Shown here: in pieces, positions 1 to 8,090 of the stretch
How positions within the stretch are numbered: the stretch's first letter is position 1
How the letters are laid out: each line of letters starts with the position of its first letter
Assembly: GCA_963709655.1 (NCBI GenBank)
Contig: CAVPXF010000056.1
Location: 868,001 to 932,000 of the forward strand
DNA: 64,000 nucleotides
Source: Roseiarcus sp963709655
GTDB taxonomy: Bacteria; Pseudomonadota; Alphaproteobacteria; Rhizobiales; Beijerinckiaceae
Direction: 5' to 3'
Made by a program: the position numbers and the translations under genes
Notes under the pieces: model-generated
Told to the model about the DNA's origin: nothing
The model's database searches: none
The model's input: the letters and a program-made list of their open reading frames with translations, nothing else

Positions 1-648
1 GATGTCGGTCAGGGGACGAAGATCTCCATGGCCGCCACTGCTGGTGATCATGGCGCCCGACGGATAGATGCGCGGGCCTACCGCGAGCCCCTCGTCGATC
101 GCCTGTTTGAGCACGAACGAGGGGCCGCCGAGGTCGCGGACCGTGGTGAAGCCGCGCATCAGCGTTCGCTTCGCCTCGGCGCTCGCGGCGAGCAGGATGA
201 AGCCGATATCGTTGGCAAGGAGCGCCGACACCGGCAGCCCCGCGAAGATCGTATGCCAATGGGCGTCGATCATGCCCGGCATCAGCGTCCGTCCGCCGCA
301 GTCGATGGCCTGCGCGCCATCGGGCGGGGAAAGGTCATTTGTTGCGACCGCCTTGATCCGGCCGGCCTCGACGAGCAGACGAAGGCCGCCTTGCAGCGCT
401 CTGGACTTGCCGTCGAACAGCAGGAAATTCGAGAAGACGATCGGGCGACTCGGACCGGACGCCTGCGCCGCCGCCCGGGGCGCAAAGCCGAGCGCTGCGA
501 GAGAGGCGCCCACGCCCGCAACGAATCCGCGCCTGGAGAGTTCGCGGTCGATCCGCCGCGCGATCGAACGGACTTCCGCCGAATGGCAGGCGCAGCCGAC
601 GTGCGTGCGCACGCTTGCTCTTTCGTCCGCGGCGTCGCAGGTAAACAT
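1..648 (-). CDS. Tat-exported amidohydrolase family protein, C-terminus cut by window edge
   Basis: The open frame runs from an ATG at 646-648, preceded by a GGGAGG ribosome site, to the window edge without a stop. The first 60 residues end in a twin-arginine signal (SRRGFVAG, then a hydrophobic stretch ending AAAQA), so the protein is probably exported folded. Next come the amidohydrolase hallmarks: a small beta-sandwich start (IVFSNFLLFDG), then GMIDAHWHT, which supplies the first metal-binding histidines, and FTTVRDLGGP. This resembles imidazolonepropionase-like or Pro-Xaa dipeptidase-like metal-dependent hydrolases. The substrate cannot be told, and the catalytic C-terminal half lies outside. 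It is divergent from the lipoprotein gene at 816. Confidence 0.8.
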   Translation of the reverse strand, partial: MFTCDAADERASVRTHVGCACHSAEVRSIARRIDRELSRRGFVAGVGASLAALGFAPRAAAQASGPSRPIVFSNFLLFDGKSRALQGGLRLLVEAGRIKAVATNDLSPPDGAQAIDCGGRTLMPGMIDAHWHTIFAGLPVSALLANDIGFILLAASAEAKRTLMRGFTTVRDLGGPSFVLKQAIDEGLAVGPRIYPSGAMITSSGGHGDLRPLTDI

Positions 649-815
649 GGGAATCCCTCCCCTCGACGATGAGCCCTGGCGCTGCCAAGGCAAGCCCAAC
701 AGGACTCCTCAAACGCGGCAATTTGTGGCGAGCGGACGCCGGCGCCTTCATGATTTCGTATGCGGCCTTTGGAAAGGTCTTTTGCGGCCGCCAAGGGATT
801 GTTAAGGATTTCTGG

Positions 816-1820
816 ATGCGGGGTTCCTGTCCGATGCGCAACCGTTCCGCCGGCGTCGCCCTCGGCGCCGCGCTGATGCTGGCAAGCTGCGCCGCGCCGC
901 CGCCCGTCGCGCCGCCGCGTCAGGCTGGCGCCAAGCCTCCGGGCGTCGCGTCCGTCGACGGCGCCAGCATCGAGCTCGCGGCGTTCCAGAACTCGGCCTT
1001 TCCCTACCACGGCCTGATCCCGAACTATCAGGAGACCGGCAAGTCGCGGCCCTTCCTCGATGTCGACGACAACGGCCGGCTCGGCCACTCGAGCCCGCGC
1101 GGCGGCCTTCTGTGGGAGGACCAGACCTACAACGACCGGACTGTGCTGCTCGCGGCGCCCGAGTCCTTCGACCCGAGCCGCCCCGGCCATATCGTCGTCT
1201 TCTTCCACGGCAACAACGCAACCCTCGAGCGCGACGTGATTGCGCGGCAGCAGATCGTCCGCCAGCTGGCCGATTCAGGGCTCAACGGCGTGCTCGTCGC
1301 CCCGCAGCTCGCTCTGGACGCGCCCGATTCGAGCGCCGGGAAATTCTGGTCGCCCGACGGCTTCGCGGCTTTCCTCGACGAAGCCGAGCGCAAGCTCGGC
1401 GACTTCTACCCAAGCGCGCGCGGCGCCTTCCGCCGGATGCCGGTCATCGTGATGGCCTATAGCGGCGGCTACCTCCCGGCCGCCTATTCGCTGACCGTCG
1501 GCGGCGACGCCGGGCGCGTCCGCGGCGTCGTGCTGCTCGACGCGCTCTATGGCGAACGCGACAAGTTTGTAAGCTGGATCGAGGGACCCGGCCGCAACGC
1601 CTTCTTCATCAGCGCCTATTCGACCTCTTCGGAGGACGGCAACATGGCCATCGAGGCGGAACTGCGGCAGGCGGGGCTTACCGTGCAGGACAATTTGCCG
1701 GCGAGCCTTGTCCCGGGCGAGATCGCCTTTGTCGACGCCGGGAACGTCGACCACAACGACTTCGTCACCTCCGCCTGGGCCGGCGCCCCGCTGCGCGACG
1801 TCTTTTCACGCATCCGGTAG
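816..1820 (+). CDS. Alpha/beta-hydrolase-like lipoprotein
   Basis: The ATG at 816 is chosen because AAGGA lies 7 bases upstream; the in-frame ATG at 834 is also possible. The N-terminus is a lipoprotein signal ending in the lipobox LASC, so the protein is probably lipid-anchored in the envelope. The body has alpha/beta-hydrolase features: VVFFHGNN (oxyanion-type loop), a nucleophile elbow AYSGG near residue 210, and a late histidine in NVDHNDF. About 334 residues. The reaction is unknown; a peptidase or esterase role is inference from the fold only. It stands alone, divergent from the amidohydrolase gene and convergent with mutT. Confidence 0.7.
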   Translation: MRGSCPMRNRSAGVALGAALMLASCAAPPPVAPPRQAGAKPPGVASVDGASIELAAFQNSAFPYHGLIPNYQETGKSRPFLDVDDNGRLGHSSPRGGLLWEDQTYNDRTVLLAAPESFDPSRPGHIVVFFHGNNATLERDVIARQQIVRQLADSGLNGVLVAPQLALDAPDSSAGKFWSPDGFAAFLDEAERKLGDFYPSARGAFRRMPVIVMAYSGGYLPAAYSLTVGGDAGRVRGVVLLDALYGERDKFVSWIEGPGRNAFFISAYSTSSEDGNMAIEAELRQAGLTVQDNLPASLVPGEIAFVDAGNVDHNDFVTSAWAGAPLRDVFSRIR

Positions 1821-1845
1821 GGACGCAAGTGCCGTCGCGCTCGCT

Positions 1846-1868
1846 GATCCCCGGGTCAAGCCCGGGGA
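1846..1868. repeat. Small palindromic repeat, copy 1
   Basis: A perfect hairpin (CCCCGGG, loop TCAAG-like, CCCGGGG) lies in the gap between two convergent genes. The same 23 bases recur at 7405-7427. No T-run follows, so it is a dispersed repeat rather than a clear terminator. Confidence 0.7.
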
Positions 1869-1934
1869 CGGGGCGCGCGGTCAGCAACCACGTCTACAAA
1901 ACGCGACGCGGTCCAGCGTCTGCCGTGACGCCGC

Positions 1935-2336
1935 CTACGACAGAAGATCGATGAGATAGGGGATGAGCGGCGCGTCGGCGGGCGGCATGGGGTAGCTGCG
2001 CAGGTCCTTAGGCCGCGCCCATTTCAGCGCCTGCTCCTCGAGCGGCTGCACGAAGCCCTCCCACTTGCGGCAGACATAGAGCGGCATCAGGAGGTGGAAA
2101 TCGTCATAAGGATGGCTGGCGAAGGTGAGGGGCGCGAGGCAGGGCGCCTTGACCACGACGCCCAGCTCCTCCTTGAGCTCGCGGATCAGCGCGTCCTCGG
2201 GCCGTTCGTCCGCATCGATCTTGCCGCCGGGAAATTCCCACAGGCCCTCGAGCCGCTTGCCTTTGGGCCTCTGGGCGATGAGCACCCGGTTGTCGGCGTC
2301 GATCAGCGCCGCCGCGACCACCAGGAGCAGTCTCAC
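1935..2336 (-). CDS. mutT: Nudix hydrolase, MutT-like 8-oxo-dGTP diphosphatase
   Basis: The start is the GTG at 2334-2336, which overlaps the argJ stop by four bases (GTGA) and gives a 133-residue protein beginning RLLLVVAAALID after the initiator. The Nudix box is complete: GGKIDADE followed by REL.EELGV, supplying the Mg-binding glutamates. It probably cleans 8-oxo-dGTP from the nucleotide pool. The C-terminal PLEEQALKWA and 'MPPAD.PLI' region is typical of MutT after argJ in Rhizobiales. Overlap with argJ implies translational coupling in a PPIase-argJ-mutT operon. Confidence 0.88.
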   Translation of the reverse strand: MRLLLVVAAALIDADNRVLIAQRPKGKRLEGLWEFPGGKIDADERPEDALIRELKEELGVVVKAPCLAPLTFASHPYDDFHLLMPLYVCRKWEGFVQPLEEQALKWARPKDLRSYPMPPADAPLIPYLIDLLS

Positions 2337-3576
2337 GACCGATAGTCGCCGTTGATCGCCACGTATTCCTTGGTGAGGTCGCAGGTCCAAACCGTGGCGC
2401 GGCCGCGGCCGATGCCGAGGTCGGCGGTGATCTTGACCTCGGGCTTCTTCATGTAGGCGGAGGCTTCGGCCTCGTCGTAGGCCGGATCGCGCAGGCCCTC
2501 ATGGGCGACGCGGATCTTGCCGAACCAGACGTCGAGCTTGTCGCGCTCGGCCTTCTCGCCGGCCTTGCCGACCGCCATCACCACTCGGCCCCAATTGGCG
2601 TCCTCGCCGGCGACCGCGGTCTTGACCAGCGGCGAGTTGGCGATCGACAGCGCGATGCGCTTGGCGGCCTTGCGCGTCGCCGCGCCCTCGACGCTGACCT
2701 CGATGAACTTGCGCGCGCCCTCGCCGTCGCGCACGACCTGATGGGCGAGCGAGCGCAGGAGCTTGTCGAGCGCGCGGCGGAACGGGCCGAGCCGCTGGTC
2801 CGCCGGATCCTCGATCCGGGGCGCGGATCTGGCGGCGCCGGTGGCGAACAGCATCAGCGTGTCGGAGGTCGAGGTGTCGCTGTCGACCGTGATGGCGTTG
2901 AACGAACGATCGACCGCCTTCGACAGCATCGCCTGCAGCGCGGCCGAGCCGATCGGGGCGTCGGTGAACACGTAGGAGAGCATGGTCGCCATGTCGGGCG
3001 CGATCATGCCGGCGCCCTTGGCGATGCCGTTGATGGTGACGATCGAATCGCCGAGCTGGGCGAAGGCGGTGGCGACCTTGGGGTAGGTGTCGGTGGTCAT
3101 GATCGCCTTGGCGGCGTCCATGAGTTCGATCCTCCCTGGCGCTGTCGGAGAGGTCGGTGAGGACGCGGGCGATCCGCGTTCCGTCGAGCGGCTCGCCGAT
3201 CACCCCGGTCGAGGCCATGAACACCTCGCCCGGCGCGCATCCGATGGTCTTGGCCGCGGCTTCAGCCACCAGTTCGACCGCCTCGATCCCCTTGTGGCCG
3301 GTGAAGGCGTTGGCGTTGCCGGAATTGACGATCAGCGCCCGCGCCTTGCCGCCCTTGAGCTGCTGGCGGCACCAGTCGACCGGCGCGGACGGGCACTTCG
3401 AGCGGGTGAAGACGCCCGCGACCTCGGCCGGCGAGTTCGAACACCGCCATCATCACGTCCGTGCGCCCCTCGTAGCGCACGCCCGCTGCGATCGTGGCGA
3501 AGCGGACGCCGGCGATCGGCGGCAGGGCGGGGTATTTCTTCGGCGCAAGCGGAGAGAGCGCAGCGGGGGCGGCCAT
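2333..3576 (-). CDS. argJ: Glutamate N-acetyltransferase / amino-acid acetyltransferase ArgJ, two apparent frameshifts
   Basis: ArgJ moves the acetyl group from N-acetylornithine to glutamate in arginine synthesis and self-cleaves into two chains. The N-terminal part (GVRFATIAAGVRYEGRTDV), the middle (VAGVFTRSKCPSAPVDWC) and the C-terminal part (AIMTTDTYPK, then the cleavage motif MATML) are all present but lie in three frames. The shifts map to 3433-3438 and 3122-3127. In both cases the coding strand reads GAACTC, and reading GACTC restores an unbroken conserved protein (VFDSPAEVAGVF and EDRLMDAAKAIM). The C-terminus ends at NGDYRS as usual. I judge the gene functional in the organism and the breaks artefactual. 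Operon with the PPIase gene upstream and mutT downstream. Confidence 0.9.
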
Positions 3577-3641
3577 GGGAGCGTTCCGTCATCCGGTGAA
3601 GAGATGGGAGCGGGTGAGCCGCCCGCTCCCGAAAAAGGTCT

Positions 3642-4571
3642 TCAGTTCTTCGGCTTGCTGGCGTCGGCGGGAGCGGCCGCGCCCGGAGCGGCGTCGCCCG
3701 GAGCGGCGGCCGGCGCTTCCTTCGCGTCGGGGGCGACCGGCTTGCCGTCGGCGTCGAAGTACTGGATCTTCGCCGCGGCGTGCAGCCCGGCCACCTCGTC
3801 GCTTTCCGCCTTCTGGGCGACGTAATGCGCGGCTTGGTCCTTGAGCTGCTCGAAAGGCGGGAAGGTCTTGGTGCGCGTATCCTCGACCTGGATGATATGC
3901 CAGCCGAACTGGGTCTTCACGGGATCGGAGATCTCGCCCTTCTTCAGCTTGAACGCGGCGTCGGAGAATTCCGGCACCATGCGGTCCTTGGTGAACCAGC
4001 CGAGATCGCCGCCGTCGCCGCCGGTGTCCTTGGACATTTCGTTGGCGACCTTGGCGAAATCCTCGCCGCCTTTGACGCGGGCGAGCGCCTTCTTGGCCTC
4101 CTCCTCGGTCGGCAGCAGGATATGGCGGGCGTGGATCTCCTCCTGCGGCGGCTCGGCCTTGGCGGCCTCGTCATAGGCCTTCCGCTCGGCCTCCTCGGTG
4201 GTGGCGGCCTTGGCGACTGAGCCGAGCAGTTCCTCCATCGCCAGCTTGTCGCGGTAGTAGGCGAGCTTCTTGGCGAATTCCGGGGACTGGTCGAGCTTCT
4301 CGGCCTCGGCCTTCTTCGCGGCGAGCTTGAGGTCGATCAGGTAGTCGAGCACGTACTTCTGGCGCTGCGCGCCCTCGAGCTTCTGCGGCAGGCCGGGGCC
4401 GATATCGGCCAACGCGACGGCGAGGTCGTCCTCGGTGATCGGCTGGCCGTCGACGGTCGCGAGGACCTTGGGGTCGGCCGAGGCGGCGCCGGCGAAGGCG
4501 AAAACGGCGCCGGCGCCAAGCGCCAGGGCGACGGCCGTCGAGCGCAGCCGCGCGGAAAACTGGTGTCTCAT
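3642..4571 (-). CDS. Periplasmic parvulin-type peptidyl-prolyl isomerase
   Basis: The ATG at 4571 has AAGGAG upstream. A Sec signal of about 32 residues ends ASADP. The N-terminal helical region (ITEDDLAVALADIG..., LIDLKLAAKKAE) is SurA/PrsA-like. The parvulin domain spans about residues 145-237 (HARHILLPTEEE, GGDLGWFTKD, MVPEFSDAAF, QFGWHIIQVED). The tail is rich in Ala and Pro. It should catalyse proline isomerisation and chaperone outer-membrane or periplasmic clients. The same gene precedes argJ in many Hyphomicrobiales, usually beside secA; secA is not seen here. Confidence 0.88.
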   Translation of the reverse strand: MRHQFSARLRSTAVALALGAGAVFAFAGAASADPKVLATVDGQPITEDDLAVALADIGPGLPQKLEGAQRQKYVLDYLIDLKLAAKKAEAEKLDQSPEFAKKLAYYRDKLAMEELLGSVAKAATTEEAERKAYDEAAKAEPPQEEIHARHILLPTEEEAKKALARVKGGEDFAKVANEMSKDTGGDGGDLGWFTKDRMVPEFSDAAFKLKKGEISDPVKTQFGWHIIQVEDTRTKTFPPFEQLKDQAAHYVAQKAESDEVAGLHAAAKIQYFDADGKPVAPDAKEAPAAAPGDAAPGAAAPADASKPKN

Positions 4572-4746
4572 CTGGGCTCCTTTGGGCGTCGCGCGTCGGT
4601 CTCAGGCCGGCGACGCGGCGGTGGCGCTATAGAGCCATTCGGGCGAATTTGCGAGGGGGAAAGAGCCCTAAAGAAGGACGAAAATCGCCACGCAACTCTC
4701 AACTGGGGCGGTGGGCTGACGGGCGCCGGCGCTCCGGCGATCGCGA

Positions 4747-4878
4747 TCAGGGCTTCCAGATCGCGATCGCTACGAACAGGACGACGACCCGAGCGATGCT
4801 GACGATCAGCACGGTGCGGACGTGATGGCCGGTCACCCCAGCCCGGACGCGGGCCGTGTTCGGCTCGGTGACGACGGG
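4747..4878 (-). CDS. Possible small membrane protein, interrupted near its start
   Basis: A 43-codon open frame ends at TGA (4747-4749) and reads like real protein: a polar start, then VTGHHVRTVLIVSIARVV and LFVAIAIW, one hydrophobic segment of about 18 residues. There is no good start inside it except the GTG at 4834-4836. Upstream, an ATG at 4894-4896 with GGAG before it is in the same frame but separated by a TAA at 4879-4881; another ATG at 4884-4886 is in a different frame. Either a point nonsense change or a one-base error would restore an ORF of about 46-49 residues. Similar small proteins with VTGHNVRYVL-type motifs occur in Rhizobiales (from memory, not checked). Confidence 0.3.
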   Translation of the reverse strand, partial: PVVTEPNTARVRAGVTGHHVRTVLIVSIARVVVLFVAIAIWKP

Positions 4879-5120
4879 TTATTCATGCCGGTCCATGGGG
4901 CGCTCCGATCCAGACGCGCACAAAAACGCCTGTCGTGCTCAGCGCCATCCACCCGGCGCAGCAGAAACCCGCGGCGCCGGGCCCACTTGGGCCAGACGAA
5001 TCCGGCGGCGCTATCTAGGGTTCAGGCTTTCCTGTCGATCGGGCATGTCGCGAAGCAGAGCATGCTGTCGAGCGGGCAGGAGCCGATGCGCGGAGTCCGG
5101 CGCCCGTCCGACGAATTCTC

Positions 5121-5148
5121 TTGACAAGCGGCCGAAACCCACTAAATC
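5121..5148 (+). promoter_or_regulatory. Probable promoter of the rpsM-rpsK-rpoA-rplQ operon
   Basis: A perfect -35 TTGACA (5121-5126) is followed after 16 bases by TAAATC (5143-5148), giving a leader of about 165 bases before rpsM. The leader contains CTTAAAGCCGAAGCG-like short hairpins but no recognised ribosomal-protein autoregulatory element. A separate promoter is needed because the usual upstream genes are missing. Confidence 0.6.
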
Positions 5149-5319
5149 CCCGCGATCCCGAATGCGTTCAGGGTCCCGGCGCCATTTTTGAGCGCATGGG
5201 ACTTTTTGCGTTTTTCAGGAGTCTCGACAAGGGCCGGCCTCCACCGGACGTCGAAACGATCTCACCCCGTGGCGCTGCGGCTTAAAGCCGAAGCGCCGCC
5301 GAAATGGAGATTTGAGCTT

Positions 5320-5688
5320 ATGGCTCGTATCGCAGGCGTCAATATTCCAACCAACAAGCGCGTCGTGATCGCGCTCCAGTATATTCACGGCATCGGCCCA
5401 AAGAAGGCTGAAGAGATTTGCGAAAAGGTTCACATCCCGTCCGAGCGCCGCGTGGCGCAGCTGTCCGACGCGGAGGTGCTGCAGATCCGCGAGACGATCG
5501 ACCGCGACTACATGGTCGAAGGCGACCTGCGTCGCGAGGTGGCGATCAACATCAAGCGTCTGATGGATCTTGGCGCCTATCGCGGCCTGCGTCACCGCAA
5601 GCAGCTCCCGGTTCGCGGCCAGCGCACGCACACCAACGCGCGCACCCGCAAGGGCAAGGCCAAGCCGATCGCCGGCAAGAAGAAGTGA
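5320..5688 (+). CDS. rpsM: 30S ribosomal protein S13
   Basis: 122 residues beginning MARIAGVNIPTNKRV, the standard S13 start; GGAG lies at 5306-5309. The helix-turn-helix GIGPKKAEEICEK and the basic tail LRHRKQLPVRGQRTHTNAR, which contacts 16S rRNA and tRNAs, are intact. S13 sits at the head of the 30S subunit and bridges to the 50S. A longer upstream frame exists but has no ribosome site. First gene of the operon. Confidence 0.97.
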   Translation: MARIAGVNIPTNKRVVIALQYIHGIGPKKAEEICEKVHIPSERRVAQLSDAEVLQIRETIDRDYMVEGDLRREVAINIKRLMDLGAYRGLRHRKQLPVRGQRTHTNARTRKGKAKPIAGKKK

Positions 5689-5753
5689 CCGCTTTTCGTC
5701 TTAAACCCATTCAGGAATTGACGCGCTCTTAAGCGCGCTTGAAGGACCGACAC

Positions 5754-6143
5754 ATGGCAAAAGAGGCAACCCGCGTCCGCCGCCGCGAGCGCAAGAACAT
5801 CGTCTCCGGCGTCGCGCACGTGAACTCGACGTTCAACAACACGATGATCACCATCACCGACGCCCAGGGCAACACGATCTCCTGGTCGTCGGCCGGCACG
5901 ATGGGCTTCAAGGGCTCGCGCAAGTCGACCCCGTTCGCCGCCCAGATCGCCGCCGAGGACGCCGTCCGCAAGGCGTCCGAGCACGGCATGCGTACGCTCG
6001 AGGTCGAGGTCTCCGGTCCCGGTTCGGGCCGCGAGTCGGCGCTGCGCGCCATCCAGGCCGCGGGCTTCACCGTCACCTCGATTCGCGACGTGACCCCGAT
6101 CCCGCACAACGGCTGCCGACCACGCAAGCGCCGCCGCGTCTGA
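5754..6143 (+). CDS. rpsK: 30S ribosomal protein S11
   Basis: 129 residues, the usual alphaproteobacterial length. It starts MAKEATRVRRRERKNI, with GAAGGA at 5741-5746 deciding the start over an ATG slightly upstream. Conserved S11 segments include GVAHVNSTFNNTMITITD, GSRKSTPFAAQ and the C-terminal TPIPHNGCRPRKRRRV. It binds the 16S platform near the mRNA exit region. It lies 65 bases after rpsM. Confidence 0.97.
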   Translation: MAKEATRVRRRERKNIVSGVAHVNSTFNNTMITITDAQGNTISWSSAGTMGFKGSRKSTPFAAQIAAEDAVRKASEHGMRTLEVEVSGPGSGRESALRAIQAAGFTVTSIRDVTPIPHNGCRPRKRRRV

Positions 6144-6249
6144 TCCCTTTGGCGCGCTGATCGACGACATCGATTAGCGCGTGCATGCGACCTTGCGGCG
6201 CGTCGGGCGCCGCCGGGCCGCGCATCCTTCGAATGGAAGGCCACGCTCC

Positions 6250-7266
6250 GTGATCCAGAAGAACTGGCAAGAACTGATCAAGCCGAAGAAGCTCGAAGTG
6301 CTGCCGAGCGACGACCATCGCCGCGTCGCCACCGTCGTCGCCGAGCCGCTCGAGCGCGGCTTCGGCCAGACCCTCGGCAACTCGCTGCGCCGGGTGCTCT
6401 TGTCCTCGCTGCAGGGCGCCGCGATCACCTCGATTCACATCGACGGCGTGCTGCACGAATTCTCTTCGATTCCCGGCGTCCGCGAGGACGTCGTCGACAT
6501 CGTGCTCAACGTCAAGGACGTCGCGGTCAAGATGCAGGGCGACGGCGTCAAGCGCCTGGTGCTCAAGCGTCGCGGTCCGGGCCCGGTCAGCGCCGGCGAC
6601 ATCCAGACCACCGGCGACATCCAGATCCTCAATCCAGGCCTCGTCATCTGCAACCTCGACGACGGCGCGGACCTGCGTATCGAGTTCACGGTGATGACCG
6701 GCAAGGGCTATGTCCCGGCCGAGCGCAACCGCGCCGAGGATTCGCCGATCGGCCTCTTGCCGATCGACAGTATGTTCTCGCCGGTCAAGAAGGTGAGCTA
6801 CCGGGTCGAGGCGACCCGCGAGGGCCAGGACCTCGACAAGGACAAGCTGACGATGACGATCGAGACCAACGGCGCCATTTCGCCGGAGGACGCGCTCGCC
6901 TACGCCGCCCGCATCCTGCAGGACCAGCTCGCCGTGTTCGTCACCTTCGAGGAGCCGCGCCGCGAGGAAGCCCAGCACGCCATCCCCGAGCTCGCCTTCA
7001 ACCCGGCGCTGCTCAAGAAGGTCGACGAGCTCGAGCTTTCCGTCCGCTCGGCCAACTGCCTCAAGAACGACAACATCACCTACATCGGCGACCTCATCCA
7101 GAAGACCGAGGGCGAGATGCTGCGCACGCCGAACTTCGGCCGCAAGTCGCTCAACGAGATCAAGGAGGTCTTGGCGCAGATGGGCCTGCACCTCGGCATG
7201 GAGGTGACCGGCTGGCCGCCCGAGAACATCGAGGACCTGGCCAAGCGGTTCGAGGAGCACTACTGA
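6250..7266 (+). CDS. rpoA: RNA polymerase alpha subunit
   Basis: The GTG at 6250 with GGAAGG just upstream gives 338 residues beginning with IQKNWQELIKP after the initiator, the typical rhizobial start. The N-terminal dimerisation and assembly domain (EPLERGFGQTLGNSLRR) covers about 1-230. The C-terminal domain that contacts UP elements and activators begins near 250 (LELSVRSANCLKND...GRKSLNEIKEVL). All core motifs are intact. Co-transcribed with rpsM and rpsK. Confidence 0.97.
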   Translation: MIQKNWQELIKPKKLEVLPSDDHRRVATVVAEPLERGFGQTLGNSLRRVLLSSLQGAAITSIHIDGVLHEFSSIPGVREDVVDIVLNVKDVAVKMQGDGVKRLVLKRRGPGPVSAGDIQTTGDIQILNPGLVICNLDDGADLRIEFTVMTGKGYVPAERNRAEDSPIGLLPIDSMFSPVKKVSYRVEATREGQDLDKDKLTMTIETNGAISPEDALAYAARILQDQLAVFVTFEEPRREEAQHAIPELAFNPALLKKVDELELSVRSANCLKNDNITYIGDLIQKTEGEMLRTPNFGRKSLNEIKEVLAQMGLHLGMEVTGWPPENIEDLAKRFEEHY

Positions 7267-7269
7267 GCA

Positions 7270-7440
7270 ATCCCTTCGCCCCGCGCAACGGGGAGAAGGT
7301 GTCGGCCGCAGGCTGACGGATGAGGGGCGGCGCGGCGCCTAAGGTTAGCGCTGGCGCGAACCGACGAGAGTCGGCGCAGCCCCTCACCCCGACCCTCTCC
7401 CGGTGATCCCCGGGTCAAGCCCGGGGAGGGCGAGGGAGCA
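7270..7440. repeat. Composite palindromic element (family P), intergenic copy between rpoA and rplQ
   Basis: The gap holds a long imperfect palindrome: a CCCCGCGCAACGGGG hairpin with GAGAAGG, then GGATGAGGGGC, a spacer, then GCCCCTCACCCCGACC and CCTCTCCC. It also carries the 23-base hairpin seen at 1846. Related arms occur at 16632-16762 (inside hrpB) and 50585-50705. It splits the rpoA-rplQ pair without an obvious terminator. Confidence 0.7.
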
Positions 7441-7495
7441 AACGAGCGGCCGTTCCTTGGCACGGCGGCCGCAGACCCGATGAAGGAGAACGCCG

Positions 7496-7903
7496 ATGTA
7501 TCACGGACGCGCCAAGCGCCGTTTCAACCGCACCGCCGAGCATCGCCAGGCGATGTTCGCTAATATGGCCCAGGCCCTGATCAAGCACGAGCAGATCATG
7601 ACGACCCTGCCGAAGGCGAAGGACCTTCGCCCGGTGGTGGAGAAGCTTGTCACGCTCGGCAAGCGCGGCGACCTGCACGCCCGCCGCATCGCCATTTCGC
7701 GGCTGCGCGACGCCGAGCTCGTCAGGAAGCTGATCGACGTGATCGGCCCCCGCTACAAGGACCGCCACGGCGGTTACCTGCGCATCATGAAGGCGGGTTT
7801 CCGTCCCGGCGACAACGCCGCCATGGCGGTGATCGAATTCGTCGACCGCGACCTCGAGGCCAAGGGCAAGGACTCCGGCCCGGCTCAGAACGCCCAGGGC
7901 TGA
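7496..7903 (+). CDS. rplQ: 50S ribosomal protein L17
   Basis: 135 residues with AAGGAG at 7483-7488. The core FNRTAEHRQAMFANMAQALI and KAKDLRPVVEKLVTLGKRG is diagnostic of L17, which lines the 50S exit tunnel region. The start reads MYHGRAKRRF, where most relatives have MRHG plus a few different residues, a minor variation. The protein has a short Gln/Gly/Ala-rich tail. Last gene of the operon, followed by a terminator at 7934. Confidence 0.96.
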   Translation: MYHGRAKRRFNRTAEHRQAMFANMAQALIKHEQIMTTLPKAKDLRPVVEKLVTLGKRGDLHARRIAISRLRDAELVRKLIDVIGPRYKDRHGGYLRIMKAGFRPGDNAAMAVIEFVDRDLEAKGKDSGPAQNAQG

Positions 7904-7933
7904 GCGGCCCCGACGGGCCGACGGGAAGGCATG

Positions 7934-7962
7934 AAGGGCGGGGCCGAGGCGCCGCCCTTTTT
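7934..7962 (+). terminator. Rho-independent terminator after rplQ
   Basis: The stem AAGGGCGG / CCGCCCTT (7934-7941 and 7952-7959) closes a 10-base loop and is followed by a run of T to 7962. It is placed 30 bases after the rplQ stop. Confidence 0.85.
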
Positions 7963-8005
7963 CCTGGGGCGGCGACTCGGACAACCGGCCCGCGGCAAGA
8001 GGCGC

Positions 8006-8090
8006 GTTCGGGCGCCATTCGGCGTCATTCAGCGCGCGTTCAGCATGCGTTCAGCAGCGTTCGACATGCGTTCAGCACGCGTTCAGCACT
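8006..8090. repeat. Helically phased GTTC repeat array 1
   Basis: Eight units of roughly GCGTTCAGCAT follow one another. The GTTC/ATTC cores begin at 8006, 8017, 8027, 8038, 8049, 8059, 8070 and 8081, that is every 10-11 bases (one helical turn). At least three adjacent pairs have the form GTTC-N7-GTTC. The array lies in the gap between convergent rplQ and the GST gene, so it is not in a promoter position. A similar array with different filler sits at 56126. Confidence 0.75.

Larger units (their letters stand above)
4572..5319. other. Intergenic region upstream of rpsM
   Basis: This 750-base stretch separates the divergent PPIase and rpsM genes. It holds the possible small membrane protein on the minus strand and one good sigma-70-type promoter at 5121-5148. 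The rest shows no convincing gene on either strand; the plus-strand open frames lack ribosome sites and recognisable sequence. No adk or secY, the usual genes before rpsM, is present. Confidence 0.6.

Noticed and set aside
2333..3121. Separate short gene starting MDAAKAIMTTD, with GGAGG upstream
   Set aside because: This is the middle of ArgJ; the apparent ribosome site and start arise from the frameshift, and the N-terminal half is present just upstream in another frame.
6073..7260. Long minus-strand frame opposite rpoA
   Set aside because: An antisense frame kept open by high third-position GC; rich in Leu/Arg/Val repeats with no motifs.
8038..8084. Perfect GTTC-N7-GTTC pairs read as LexA operators
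   Set aside because: They are part of a longer phased array in a gap between convergent genes and precede no start codon, so an SOS promoter role is unsupported.
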